Of a DNA stretch of 64,000 nucleotides, positions 24,097 to 34,850 are shown one piece after another (position 1 is the stretch's first letter; each line of letters begins with the position of its first letter). The notes beneath the pieces are model-generated. The model saw only the letters and a program-made list of their open reading frames with translations. It made no database searches and was not told the origin of the DNA. The DNA is taken from contig NC_091276.1 of the NCBI RefSeq assembly GCF_042100115.1, positions 2,418,001 through 2,482,000 on the forward strand. Direction: 5' to 3'. The stretch comes from Alternaria dauci (taxonomy: Eukaryota; Ascomycota; Dothideomycetes; Pleosporales; Pleosporaceae). The position numbers and the translations under genes are program-made.

Positions 24097-24849
24097 CTAC
24101 TGCCAATGCGTTTCCTGGGGAGGGATGTTGTTTTGGTACATTGAAGATGAGCGACGTGGGCCATGCACGAAACCATCGGATGGATTCGGCAGACGTGGCA
24201 CATCAGTGAGGTCTTGGCTTTGACGTGGCGCAGGGCGCGCACCACCGCTGGATGTCGTGATAGGCTTTACAAACGGCCTAGGCGGCGTAGGAAGAGGTGG
24301 GGTCTTCGCTGTACAATCAAGACCAGCATCGACTTCCACGTCTGATGCTTTCTTTCGACGCAGGATGAGAGGGTGCTGATACAGATACTGCCGAGATGAG
24401 GTAACAAGGAACAGGATCAGACCCAATCCGACGATCCCGCCCATGACGCTGACAGCAGTTATCCATCCTGCCTTGACAGCGCCAGGATTCTGGCGATGCG
24501 TATCTATATAGTCGGACGTTGATGTGGGTGTAGGCGTGGACACTGCGGTATAGCTAGGAGACAAAGAAGGCGACCAGACTGGCTCTGTTGGCACAGGCAA
24601 AACAGCAGCATCAGACCATGCAGGTTGTGTCCACGCTGGCTCGCTCCATGCCGATGCAGGTGACGTCCATTCCCATTGGCGGGCCTGAACACTATCACCC
24701 AGAGTCGATGACGGACTTTGCGCGGTGCCAGCTGGTATTACCATTACTGTGACTTTTGTTGCTTCTGAGGTAGACCGGAAAACGCTCACCGGCGCTGCAG
24801 AGATGGTCGACGCATAAAACAGAGTGAGAACGAGAAGTTGTGGGAACAT
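24097..24849 (-). CDS. Single-pass surface protein with Ser/Thr/Pro-rich ectodomain
   Basis: I do not recognise a named family. From the chosen ATG at 24,849 the 250-residue product starts with a clear signal peptide (MFPQLLVLTLFYASTISAAP). A Ser/Thr/Pro/Trp-rich outer segment with several WT/WS repeats follows. The protein then has one membrane segment (about residues 130-152, VSVMGGIVGLGLILFLVTS), a basic stop-transfer stretch LRRKK and a proline-rich cytoplasmic tail. That layout resembles fungal wall-stress or mucin-like sensors. The frame is open further upstream (to 25,002), but the TATAAAAG on the minus strand near 25,023-25,030 and the signal peptide both favour the later start; an ATG at 24,927 is the alternative. 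Function is unknown. Confidence 0.7.
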   Translation of the reverse strand: MFPQLLVLTLFYASTISAAPVSVFRSTSEATKVTVMVIPAGTAQSPSSTLGDSVQARQWEWTSPASAWSEPAWTQPAWSDAAVLPVPTEPVWSPSLSPSYTAVSTPTPTSTSDYIDTHRQNPGAVKAGWITAVSVMGGIVGLGLILFLVTSSRQYLYQHPLILRRKKASDVEVDAGLDCTAKTPPLPTPPRPFVKPITTSSGGARPAPRQSQDLTDVPRLPNPSDGFVHGPRRSSSMYQNNIPPQETHWQ

Positions 24850-25021
24850 TGTTGAGTAAGCTACTGGCAATGGCGATGGTTGCAGCCGAACAAGGAAAGG
24901 TGATGGACAACAACACCAGATTGCCATGGCTATTGAATTAGTTTGTCTCTTTCTTTGCTGTTCCCTATGACCGATCCCGTATGCTGCGTGACAATGGTTC
25001 ACGGCCTTTGCGTGATTGGCG

Positions 25022-25031
25022 ACCTTTTATA
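25022..25031 (-). promoter_or_regulatory. TATA box of the surface-protein gene
   Basis: The minus strand reads CATATAAAAGG about 175 bp upstream of the chosen start codon, a plausible position for a fungal TATA element. Confidence 0.5.
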
Positions 25032-25218
25032 TGGACGGTAATTCGATGTTTGTCTTCATGCTAAGAACGTATTGTAGATACATGAGGTACACTGTGAAAT
25101 CATATCGCAGATTCGTCAGAGAGCGGCCATGAATAGTAACGATGGCGAAAGGACTTCATCATATGAACGCAGCATGTCTCGACCGAGCGGGCTACAGCGC
25201 CATCACAACAGTCCTGAA

Positions 25219-26905
25219 TCACAAGTTTCGAATGTGCTTGACTGGTCCGACATATGCGTGTCGACCACGAAGAACATAGTAAGAGACTGCGAACAAGACG
25301 ACGGCACCATAACCCAAGACGGCCCAGTTCATGTCTGCTAACGTCGGCCGGGGTCCAACAGGGAAAAAGCAAAATATCCAAGCAAAGAAGAGAAAGAGTA
25401 CGGCAATGATGTTTATCGGCAATCCCAGCCTTCCCAGGTCAAACTTGGATGGCAAAAGCGGCTCACCGCGTATCCGTTTCAATGCGACGCACGAGATTGA
25501 GATCAAATACGAGGTCAGCATTGAAGCAACGCCAAGGGAGATGACCTGCATGAATGCGACTGTGGAGCCGAGGTTGATGAATGAGAGGATGACAACGAAG
25601 ACCAGCGTTATATAGGCAGAGTTGACTGGTACTTCCCGCTTGGGCGAAACCTGCAAAAGGTCAGAACATGGTTCTCACAAAAAAAATGACGAACGCTGGG
25701 TCTACAGACCTTGCTAAAAACACGGCCAAAAGGAATGCCGTCATCACGAGCAAAAGCAAAAACCTGACGCGAACTTGCAGCCACAACTGCAGCGCACGCG
25801 AAGATGGCAATAACCAACATCAGAACCGTAAGCGCAGTTGCGCCTCCTGCCGACTTGGTCGTGTCCACGAATACTTGGATAAAGGGTGTTCCAAGCGGCG
25901 TTGTAAGGACGGAGACCGTGTCGGTCACACAAAAGCAAAAGGTAATGGCCATGATCCATCCAAGGAGCCCGTTGCCAAGCCAAGTCCACATCATGGCGCG
26001 AGGGATGACATGAGCAGCGTCACGTACCTCTTCCGCCATGTGAGCACCAGCTTCAACGCCAACGAATGTACTAGTAGCGCTTGTCAGGCCAAGCATGACT
26101 GCGAACGGGAGATTCCCCCACATCATATTGTCCTGGAAGACGGTGAATACGTCGCTCGACGAGCGAGTCCTGTCGCTCATGACCCAGAGTGGTATGACAA
26201 CGGCGAAAAACCCAACAATGTGTAGTATCACAACGCCGCCCTCCACCAGTGGTAGATATCCAGAGAGGAACGTGTTGAAGATCAGGCATACAGCCAGGAT
26301 AGCCCAGATAAGGAGTGTGCCATGCCAAGCTTCAGGGGTGTATGACAGGTTATTCAAGATGATGAGTCCTTGAATCTGCTTGCCCGCCAGATACGAGACG
26401 GTCGCTGCCGCTGCCTGCCAGCCTAGGACACCTAGCCAGCCTACCAGATAGCTGAGAAATCTCTGGCAGCTGGGCGGCGCGAACTCAGATACCCAGTGGT
26501 ATTGGCCGCCGGATGTGGGCGCCCTGCAAAACATGAGCGAGTGTGCCTGGAAAGCGCCAGCCATACTCACATAGATGCCATTTCAGCAAGAGAGGCGACT
26601 ACGAAACCAAATCCGACCATTACGATGAGATATCCCCAGATCAGGCCGGCGGTCCCACCATTAGCCAGTGCAAAGACCGACGTAGCCAGGATGGTTTCCC
26701 AAGTCGATAGTAGAACTATGCAGAAGCCCAAGATGGTGAGCGAACGGAAGTTTCGCCGTGTCTCTTGCGTCTTTCCCATACGATACATGTCATGTGCATC
26801 CGCTGTTGTCGCATTCTTCTCAGCCAAGTTATCGTCATGGCTTCGGTCATGATATTCATCTCCATCTTCCCTGGCACAAGATTCTGCAGCTTTGTGAGAA
26901 GCCAT
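25219..26905 (-). CDS. Amino-acid permease, APC superfamily (GABA permease-like)
   Basis: Three exons: 26,905-26,571, 26,523-25,710 and 25,650-25,219. The introns of 47 and 59 bp both use GT-AG and keep the frame, giving 526 residues. The first exon carries a hydrophilic N-terminus and the first membrane segments; WETILATSVFALANGGTAG is the first-helix unwound region typical of fungal amino-acid/choline/GABA (Uga4/Hnm1-type) permeases. About twelve membrane segments follow, with ARDDGIPFGRVFSKV near the cytoplasmic loop conserved in that group. It should import a nitrogenous compound across the plasma membrane; the substrate cannot be told. It is divergently arranged with the Zn2Cys6 regulator, which might control it. 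Confidence 0.88.
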
Positions 26906-27681
26906 GATACGGAGACGCAGTCGTGGTTACTCTGTAATAGGACCCCAGGAGTGGGAGATGGAACGTCTTCATTCTCAGGGTAGGCATTTAACTTATGTTC
27001 AAAGACTCATGCGCTTGTTATCTAGCCGATCCACGCCCTGCGTCCGACATGGAAGCTCAATAAACCCTAGAGGACGGGCTATAGAGAAAATATCGTTTTG
27101 CGCATTGATACCGCATTGCAACCAACCAGCGCTGATTCCGTGCATGCAATTGGTGGAGATTCGGGCGTAGAGTAAGCAGCGATACCTGTCGTCACACAAC
27201 GCAGATCGAACTGCCGAAGGTATGCAGACCAGGCAGGTCGTACCGACAGAGAGGTGACACCATGTCCGAGAATGCAAGCAATTTTCCATTGAGAACTTGA
27301 CTGGTCATTCTCGCAGGTACCATGCGAAGTTCAGGCCACTTCTGCACGTCGTACATGTTCGCGGGTCTAGACGCTTGTTCTGGAAGATTGTGAACAGAAT
27401 GACTAGATAAGGCGTGATGTTCCGAAGGTGGGCACGGCCATCGGTGAAGGCGACATGCGATACTGACAATCGCGTCGTTAGAGTTCTGGAGAGAGAGGAT
27501 GAGATGATTCGAAAGTGCTGGAGTGTCGGCTCCTGGCCCCGACTGAAGCAGGCTAGTGCGAAACCCCCTTCTTGGCCACCGTCGGCGTCTTCGGGGTCTT
27601 CGGCTTCTTCTTTCGCTCGCGTCGCGCTTTCACCGCAACGTGGAAACATTCTCACTCTACAACGGACTTGCAACAGATTGA
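26906..27681. promoter_or_regulatory. Divergent promoter region, permease / Zn2Cys6 regulator
   Basis: A 776-bp spacer between two divergent start codons. Open frames within it are short and lack motifs. No defined operator repeat was found; CGG triplets are scattered without an obvious paired arrangement. Confidence 0.4.
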
Positions 27682-29409
27682 ATGCCTTCTTCCGAATCAA
27701 GGAATCATGCTCGCCCGTCCCCACTCGCATGCCTGGAGTGTCGTCGTACACATCTCAAGTGCGACGGAGGCACACCAATCTGCACGCGGTGCCAAACCCG
27801 TGGTCTTGCGTGTACTTACAAGCGCTCTGGACGGGGTCGCCGACGCGGCATAACGTGTTCGGATACTGGGGACCAGTCGACGTTGCAGCAGACACTGCCT
27901 GCTTCTCCAAATCCCGTCGCGCAATCTGTCGTCAATCAAGCGCCAACTTGCAGTCCTTCTGAAGCGCAATGGTTCCCACTCGACAATGCGACCGCGTCAC
28001 CCGATCCGGCTGTGCTACAACGCGGACCATCGGATAGTCCACCACGTCAGCATGTCTCATGGGCTGATGATGAGCAGCTGGTTAATCTCTACTACCTAAA
28101 CTTCCATCCAAGCCATCCAATTCTGCTCCCAAGGCATATGTATTGGCAACAAGGATATCCTCGATACTTGAAAGCCATAGTCCAATTCATTGGTGGTCGT
28201 TTCTTTCACGCGACGTCGCTGGAAGATTTGCGTGAGAGCGTGACGCGAGAATTCCACCAGAACAATGAAGACACGGTCGAGATGGTACAAGCAGGACTTC
28301 TTTATGCCATTAACTTGTTCGCGGAGAATTCCTCTGAGCAAGGGCAGAAACTGCTTGACACAACGATCGAACGCGCTTTGCGACTGGGAATGCATCAAAG
28401 GGACTTTGCTACAACCCATGCTGGTGATCTCACAGTGCTGGAAGAAAGCATGCGAAGAACCTGGTATGAATTGTATGTGATCGACGGCTGCATCGCTGCG
28501 TTGCAGCGAAAATCAACATTCAAGTCCAACACGGTCAACGCCGACGTGCTATTGCCATGCGACGACTTTACCTACGAAGCCGGCATGTGCTTTATGCCAG
28601 CAACAATGGCAGACTTCCACGGTAGCGTGTTCGCAGAAGAAGAAAAGGTCTTCTCGTCCTTCTGCTATCGCATCGAAGCAGTGCGCCTGCTTGGGCGGGT
28701 TTTGAAAATTACAGGAAAGCACGGTGTGGATAGGGATCTCGTACAAGCTGTTGACAACGCACTTGCTGCTTTTCTCTACCACCTACCACGCTCCAAAAGC
28801 GAAGCGGAGATATCGAATACGTTCGGTGATCTGGACGAGCTCATGCTTCAAGCGCACACTATCATCCAATGGAGCACCATCTTGCTGCACTATCCCAGAG
28901 GAGATTTGATTTCTCAAGATCTACTGACGCACGACGTGCTGGGTGCCAACTGTACGAAGCTTCTCTGTCCCTGCAACCGTCAGCATGTACACTCCGTCAA
29001 AGCCGTTGAAGCTTCCAAAACCATATCCATGCTAGCCGCTCTGCGCTCTACAACCCAGAAACACACTCCATTGTTCGTATATCCGTTGGCCCTGGCTGCC
29101 GTAGTGCAGCTTTCCATCGGCGCGATGCACGACAAAAGCACTAGGGGTTGCCTGGACCAACATTCCGATAGAGTCAAACTGCTTTTGGGCGTACTCAAGT
29201 CCATGAGTCGACAATGGTCGGCTGCTGGAATTGTGCTATGTACATTGAAAAGAGTAGCTTCGGCAGTGTTCCGTACCTCTAATGTTGCATCTCCCAGCAG
29301 CACAGTAAACCCACCCGCCGCATCGATGGAAAACGTCACGTTCCCCGATTTTGATTTACAAGATCTTTATGGACTTGTAGGTCTTGACAACTCTACATTA
29401 GGTATATGA
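27682..29409 (+). CDS. Zn(II)2Cys6 fungal transcription factor
   Basis: A 575-residue intronless protein. An N-terminal binuclear zinc cluster has cysteines at 17, 20, 27, 34, 37 and 44 (C-x2-C-x6-C-x6-C-x2-C-x6-C), followed by a basic RSGRGRRRG linker. The middle part (about residues 130-420) has the features of the fungal-specific transcription factor domain, including YYLNFHPSHPILLPRHMY and RRTWYELYVIDG. Such proteins bind CGG-containing sites and regulate metabolic genes. Target genes are unknown. The adjacent divergent permease and the hydrolase downstream are natural candidates for local control, but that is inference from position only. Confidence 0.93.
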   Translation: MPSSESRNHARPSPLACLECRRTHLKCDGGTPICTRCQTRGLACTYKRSGRGRRRGITCSDTGDQSTLQQTLPASPNPVAQSVVNQAPTCSPSEAQWFPLDNATASPDPAVLQRGPSDSPPRQHVSWADDEQLVNLYYLNFHPSHPILLPRHMYWQQGYPRYLKAIVQFIGGRFFHATSLEDLRESVTREFHQNNEDTVEMVQAGLLYAINLFAENSSEQGQKLLDTTIERALRLGMHQRDFATTHAGDLTVLEESMRRTWYELYVIDGCIAALQRKSTFKSNTVNADVLLPCDDFTYEAGMCFMPATMADFHGSVFAEEEKVFSSFCYRIEAVRLLGRVLKITGKHGVDRDLVQAVDNALAAFLYHLPRSKSEAEISNTFGDLDELMLQAHTIIQWSTILLHYPRGDLISQDLLTHDVLGANCTKLLCPCNRQHVHSVKAVEASKTISMLAALRSTTQKHTPLFVYPLALAAVVQLSIGAMHDKSTRGCLDQHSDRVKLLLGVLKSMSRQWSAAGIVLCTLKRVASAVFRTSNVASPSSTVNPPAASMENVTFPDFDLQDLYGLVGLDNSTLGI

Positions 29410-29592
29410 AAGAGTGTCCACGCCTCTAGAAAGCCATCCGGTCGAAGCCACGGTACTAAAATGACAATTTGGCTACTTTGTTGGTACAAAATCCATGTGA
29501 GGGCGGACGTGTATACATGTTTGCTGAGAAGATGGCCCATCTACCGGTCGACTTGATCGTTGCCGAGGTTCTTACGAAGGTTTCCGTTCAGC

Positions 29593-30596
29593 CTACAGTG
29601 TCCCACTCTTCATTTTGATGGGGAGATGCATCAATCGCTGATCACCTAGTGTTGGCTGGGGAAGCCGTCCAGCACGGATATTGGTTTGCAAGGAAGGGTG
29701 CAATAGTTTCGGTGCCGCTAGGCTCGCATCCCTTTCTTTCCGCAAAGTCAAGAAATCTTTTTCCTTTACACCATCGGCAAGATGTTTGTTCTTGTCCTTG
29801 TGGTCCCTCACAGTCATCCAAGGAACAGCTTCACATCGCTGGGGACAAGCTGGATAATCATGACCAGTCCAGATCTTGACATCCTCCGGTAGCTCTAGCA
29901 GCCTCCGCGCTGAAGCATACAAACTCTTCGCACTACCACCTGGAAAGTCACATCTTGCCGTGCCGATATCAGCATGGAATATGGAGTCGCCGCAGAACAC
30001 GTTGTCTAACGCTGAATCAGTCGCCTATCGCAATGATTATTCCAAGATCACTTACCGCCTATCCGATATCCAACATGATCTGGAGTATGTCCAGGAAGGT
30101 GCATGACCTCCGCTTTCAATTGTCCAATTTCAAACACCTCATCGTCTTCAAAAAGATGATCGAATGCGCTCTCATACTCAACAGCCGTGATCCCATATCT
30201 AAGAGCAAATCGGATCTGGACTTCTCGGATCCGCTTACCAATGCAGATCGGCGGCCGGAATCCCTGCTGCGAGGAGAGACATTGTTGGATGTAGGAAGCT
30301 GCCGTAAGATGATCGGCATGTGCATGAGTTTCCAATATCTTCTCGATGTGGTACCTGCCCTCTGATATCATTGCTAGTAAAGCATCGGCTGTCTGCGTAT
30401 CTATCGTTCGGGTGCTCGCATCGTAATCAAGCACCGGGTCAATGATGACGGCTCTTTTGGTATACGGATCCGCCACTACATACTGCCATGTCCCTGTATG
30501 TTCCTCGAATGAGCTGTGAACCACGGGCTCCTTCGAAGCTGGAGCCTGTGTAGTGTACTGTGCTCGATTTTCTGTGATTTTTTTTGCTTGTATCAT
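29593..30596 (-). CDS. Metallo-beta-lactamase-fold hydrolase, ETHE1/Blh-like
   Basis: Two exons, with a first exon ending at 30,056 and a second at 30,005-29,593. The 50-bp intron has GTAAGT and TTAG ends. The metal-binding motif is THAHADH (H91, H93, D95, H96), followed by LPGHTPDHVGY, by FCGDSIFHADIGTARCDFP and by TGHDYP, the complete ligand set of the family. The GTARCDFPGG signature is close to the ETHE1/Blh group, which includes glutathione-persulfide dioxygenases of sulfide detoxification. The exact reaction is not proven. The start is uncertain: ATG 30,596 gives 317 residues. The same frame is open to ATG 30,857, which would add 87 residues rich in Arg, His and Lys and almost free of acids, resembling a mitochondrial presequence. 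Confidence 0.85.
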
Positions 30597-30857
30597 CGGA
30601 ATGATTGGGCTGGCGGCGCCAGTGCTTGCTTGGCTTGAGTAGGTGCATGATGGTGTCGAGCTACCCGATTTACTCAACTGCAGGCCGTTTCTCGTATGAG
30701 TTCGTTGGTCCAGTAAGTGTTGTTGCTGTCTCCCAGTATGGATCTTCGAGACATAGTGTGACGGATTCCAGAGGTGTCGGGCTGTCCGTGTTCTCGTAAC
30801 TAATCGTGGGCTGTTCATCTCTTCCAAGATTATATTCAGACGAAAGTCGCTGTTCAT

Positions 30858-31300
30858 GCATCGAAGTTGGCTCGATGCTCCTCTCGATCTGTGTCGCTTT
30901 CATAATGGGATTGTTTCTGTAGACTCCGTTATGGTGCCATCTTTTAAGGCAGGGTTCGGTGTCTACCCCACAAAATGAAACGCCGAAGTCACACGCAAGT
31001 CGCCGACGCGGCAACTGTCCACGGAGCAAAGGGAAGAATTCAGCACAATGAACATGTGGTCTTACCGGGCATCAAGTTCGATTATAGTGGCATGAATGGC
31101 CTTTCTGAGGTTATAATTAATTCAGAAAGCCTTGCAGCATCTATGTACAGCTACAACTACTGCGACAAGGTTTTCCGAGACAAATGGCGCTTGAAGGAAA
31201 GCTCAACGAACTGCAAGAAGACAAAGGCGTTATAGAACACTTTGAACACAGCCTTGTTCTTTCATTAGTAGAGATACTGCGACATTTCATTACCTGAACG
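30858..31300. other. Intergenic sequence
   Basis: No convincing gene. A 119-codon open frame on the minus strand (31,029-30,670) overlaps the possible long N-terminus of the hydrolase and has no motif. Confidence 0.5.
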
Positions 31301-31592
31301 GCGAGTAGCTAGTAAAGCAGCATGCTAATGTTCTTCATATTGCGCCCAGGAATGTACCACAGATATTCATCAGAGAGTGTGGCCTCGGCAATGAAGTGGC
31401 CTTTGCGGGTGTTGACTAGAACTTGCTTCAGCACAAGACATTCGTGAACTCATAGTCACTTAATAATGCGGTGAGTGTGCCCACGCCGAAGACGGTATCT
31501 GCAATCATGTCTCAGGCACCCATCTTCACGCCGAACATCTTGCTCGGCCTGGAAGATAAACAGCCGCAGTTTGAGTACCATGGCTACACGTG
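31300..31592 (-). pseudogene. Decayed coding fragment, unidentified
   Basis: On the minus strand a protein-like reading runs with breaks. One frame gives MIADTVFGVGTLTALLSDYE after an in-frame TGA. A frame change then leads into QVLVNTRKGHFIAEATLSDE, then LWYIPGRN, and it ends with TAG near 31,310. Codon use and phrase quality look like real protein, yet stops and a frameshift break it, and no start or splice pattern repairs it. I do not recognise the family. It is probably the 3' part of a lost gene. Confidence 0.35.
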
Positions 31593-31988
31593 ATGCCCGG
31601 TCTTGACTCAGGGACTCTTCGATGTGCAGTCAATCATTTTTAGAAAAGACTTCATTTCCTAGGTCTACAGTTGATACCACGTGAGTAGGCAATGCGGTGG
31701 GCCGACGGGCTGAATCAATCAGCTAACGTAGGTTGGCATGATCTCATCTTGCTTGCCAATCCTTTGGATGATTGACGTTCTCGTACATTTCTCGAATGGC
31801 GTCTCAGATGGTTTGCCTTCTCGTCCATGTACGAATCTTGATACCTGATAAAGAAAGTTACGCCTCCGACAGTGCTAAATAGTCTTCGTACCAACGCTGA
31901 CCACACTTGGATAGGATAGCCTCTCCCAAACCAACCTACTCCGCGTGATAATGCTAGTACTTCCAGCACATTTCCTGTACGTCGATGC
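31593..31988. other. Intergenic sequence
   Basis: The 3' flank of the GPI-anchored protein gene. Nothing else was recognised. Confidence 0.5.
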
Positions 31989-32782
31989 TCAGAATCCCCA
32001 AGCCGCTCCACCAATAGCTGCAGCTCCACCGATCAACATCGCACCAGTCGGCAGCGACGCACCTGGCGCCCTTCCCTTACTCCCTGTGGATCCTGTCCCA
32101 GTCCCCTCGGTCCCACTCGCGTCATCCGTGTTTGCCGGTGTGGGCGTGGGTGTCGGTGCTGGCGTAGCTTCAACGATCGTAGCAACAGCATATCTTAGCG
32201 ACGTCCATGCTCTCAGTTCTGATTGCGAAAAGATGGTTGGAGAGCCACTAGGAAGGGAAAAGCCCTCTCCAAAAGCGTCTGCGTCGCAGGTGATCGGAAC
32301 CTCGCTGAACACGCCAGTCCACGTACAAGCCCCGTTTCTAGTCTGTACGCCAGGAGCAGTCAGGTGGAACTCCCATGTCTCGGGACCTTGCAACATAGTG
32401 AAGGGCGTGCAGCCTACTGGTTCTGAAATCGGCGTCTCGACAGGCAAAGCGGTTTCGTAGAACGAAAGGGCGGCAGACATCATGCTGTTGAATGAGGCAG
32501 ACAATGCGGACTCAGCAGCCGTAGCTATCCAGGTGAGGGTAAGCGGCATGTCCAGTAACACAAGAAAACTAGGAGCATACCGAGCCAGTCATCGGTCGAT
32601 GAAGGTGTAGGAGTCGTAGTCGTTGTTTCGGGGCACTTCTTCTCGTAAGTGGTGGCTGTGTCGTCGGAACCCATCAACGTAAGGGTTGGCTCCATCTCCC
32701 ACATCAAATGTAGATAGGTGAGGTTGTATTGCGCATTAGTCGCGCTCGCTAATAGCGACGCTATCATGAGCCTGTGCATCAT
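31989..32782 (-). CDS. GPI-anchored secreted protein
   Basis: Two exons (32,782-32,581 and 32,524-31,989) joined across a 56-bp intron, 245 residues. The N-terminal signal peptide MMHRLMIASLLASATNA is followed by a short Thr-rich segment. The central domain of about 110 residues has several cysteines and the phrase WEFHLTAPGVQT. A TPTPTPTP and Ser/Thr/Gly-rich stalk comes next, and the C-terminus is a hydrophobic tail after small residues (GASLPTGAMLIGG), as in GPI-anchor signals. It should sit at the plasma membrane or cell wall. I do not recognise a named family. The codon at 32,785 is GTG, so the first ATG at 32,782 was chosen. Confidence 0.75.
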
Positions 32783-33239
32783 CACGTACTGTATGCGACG
32801 CGATGCGGTCGTCTAGAGTGTTGCTTGAGATGGTTCAGCACTACGCAGGACGCCTGCAGTCGCGAGCCCTTCATTTTATCGGATATCTGTAGGAAAGGCC
32901 AAAGCCAGAACAGGCAGCTGCCAAGGCGTTTTCGACCGGTTGGATGATGAAGGATGCGATCTAACTCTAAGCTTGACAAGCTTGATTTTGAGGCACGGAA
33001 GGACAGGGTAACAATAATAACATTGAAATTTTAGTGCTACAGTAGTGCGCAGTTGTGCCTACCTGCCTGGCAGGCCCAAGCGGAACAACAACAAACGGAA
33101 CGCGTGCCAGCCGTGTCCATGGCTTGGAGTCATTTCGGCTATGAGCGTTGTAAATGATCCTAACGCCATACATTGCGAAATTCTATATGCTTGTTATCGT
33201 TACCAGTAGTATCTGCGCGTACGTTCCTGGGGATTTCTA
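32783..33239. other. Intergenic sequence
   Basis: A 457-bp spacer upstream of the GPI-protein gene and downstream of the MFS transporter. No further gene was seen. Confidence 0.6.
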
Positions 33240-34850
33240 TCAGCGCTCGATGCGGCGGCTCCCTTGTGGCGGAAACCGAGAGAATAGCAACACGACGAAG
33301 CCAAGCAATGCGACCGCTGCATTACACACGAAAGTCAGATGGCTTTGGCCAATCTCAGCCAGCGCGGCGAAAGCCAGTCCAAAGACTGCTGTGGTCGATA
33401 GACGCGCAATGTTCTCCACAAGCGTAATGCCGCTCAGCGCATCGACGCGCTCGTTATTCGGTAGCATCTGGAGGATCGATCCTTTGGACGCAGCACCCGT
33501 ACCTGCAGCAAAGGGTAGCAGCACAGCAACGAGGTACATTTGCCAACCTTGTGATACGAAGACAGCGAGTCCAGTAAGAATACCATCGAGCAAAAGGCTG
33601 AAGCGTGCATAGAGCAGATCAAATGCAAACGTCTCCTGCTCACTCGTTGGCTCCGGGTTTGGCGGCTCTTCATTATCCAGAGGGTCGACAGTCTCCGTTA
33701 TTGCAGGTGTCGGTGGTATGATATGGACCTGCACTGGCGGCTCTCTTTCTTCTTCTTCCATCTTACTCTTCTCGCCGTCACCAAGCCACTTACGCCCAGC
33801 GGCGACGATGCGAGGGAATACCAGCGACAGGAAGCCGCCTCTCAAGGACGAATACAGGAATATCAACGCTCCGTTCTCTTTGGTCCCAAAGTTGAATTCA
33901 GCGGTCGCGTACATCTGAAGTAGGACGGGAATATAACCAGTCGCGAGAATACCTAGGAAAACGCCGATGCCAAGAGTCAGAGCTCCAAACTGCATACGCT
34001 GGCGCCCATCGGGTAATGCCCATTTTTGTGGTGCAAATATGCGCAGAGGACCGAAGAATCGCGCGATGCCAGTGCTTTTGCGAGGTTTCGCATCTTCGTC
34101 TTCTTCAGGCGGTGCCATGGCCGGGAGCGAGAATGCAACGTACACGCAGCATAGTAGGAATAATGCCAAAGTCATACGGAAGGGCGCAAGTATGCCAAAG
34201 TAATCTCCAACCACACCGCCAATCAGGAAACCAATGGCACTCCCAAAGTACATGCAGCCCTGGAGTCGGCCCAACGCACCTGTCCGCCCTTCGTGCTCAA
34301 CCACATCCGCCACTAGAGAGTTGAGACACAGAACGTAGCCATTCGGGCCACCGACTACCGTGATGATCTGCGAGCATTGCACGATCATGATACCCACTTT
34401 GCCGCCGTGCATGATACCGATGTTCTGAACAAGCAGACGAACAGCGGGCCAGAAGACCTGTACAATCAGAGCTAATTTGACGCCTAGACGCTTGATAGTC
34501 CATCCAGCTACAAGTAAATTGACGAGGCCAAATATTGTTGTTGATGACGCAAGAAGGGCAAAAGCTCGAGCCGCTCCCGCTTCGATCTCCCGTCTGGCGC
34601 ATTTATCGGTGGCGTTCGGATCTGGCTCATGATGCTCGTAATACGCGTCGCAAGTCAAAATTCGAAAAGCGTACAGCAACGGAACTTGGGTGATACCGAA
34701 TGTCAAAGAAACGAGAAACGCGCATAGTAAAGCGCGGAATAGCACCGGGACGCTCTGCTTTCCTTCTCTTTCTTTTGGTTCGTCGCGTGGTAGAAGGGGT
34801 GTTGACTCTCCAACGGCAGCGGTAGGCCTCGTATCTTGCGTGACAGCCAT
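33240..34850 (-). CDS. Major facilitator superfamily transporter
   Basis: A 536-residue intronless membrane protein with about twelve predicted segments in two halves. They are separated by a charged cytoplasmic loop (about residues 245-275), and a second acidic insertion lies between later segments (residues about 365-405). An N-terminal STPLLPRD motif resembles a dileucine-type sorting signal common in vacuolar transporters. The sequence resembles the fungal MFS group distantly related to SLC46-type carriers; the substrate is unknown. The codon at 34,859 is GTG, so the ATG at 34,850 is the start. It could act at the vacuole or the plasma membrane. Confidence 0.85.
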   Translation of the reverse strand: MAVTQDTRPTAAVGESTPLLPRDEPKEREGKQSVPVLFRALLCAFLVSLTFGITQVPLLYAFRILTCDAYYEHHEPDPNATDKCARREIEAGAARAFALLASSTTIFGLVNLLVAGWTIKRLGVKLALIVQVFWPAVRLLVQNIGIMHGGKVGIMIVQCSQIITVVGGPNGYVLCLNSLVADVVEHEGRTGALGRLQGCMYFGSAIGFLIGGVVGDYFGILAPFRMTLALFLLCCVYVAFSLPAMAPPEEDEDAKPRKSTGIARFFGPLRIFAPQKWALPDGRQRMQFGALTLGIGVFLGILATGYIPVLLQMYATAEFNFGTKENGALIFLYSSLRGGFLSLVFPRIVAAGRKWLGDGEKSKMEEEEREPPVQVHIIPPTPAITETVDPLDNEEPPNPEPTSEQETFAFDLLYARFSLLLDGILTGLAVFVSQGWQMYLVAVLLPFAAGTGAASKGSILQMLPNNERVDALSGITLVENIARLSTTAVFGLAFAALAEIGQSHLTFVCNAAVALLGFVVLLFSRFPPQGSRRIER

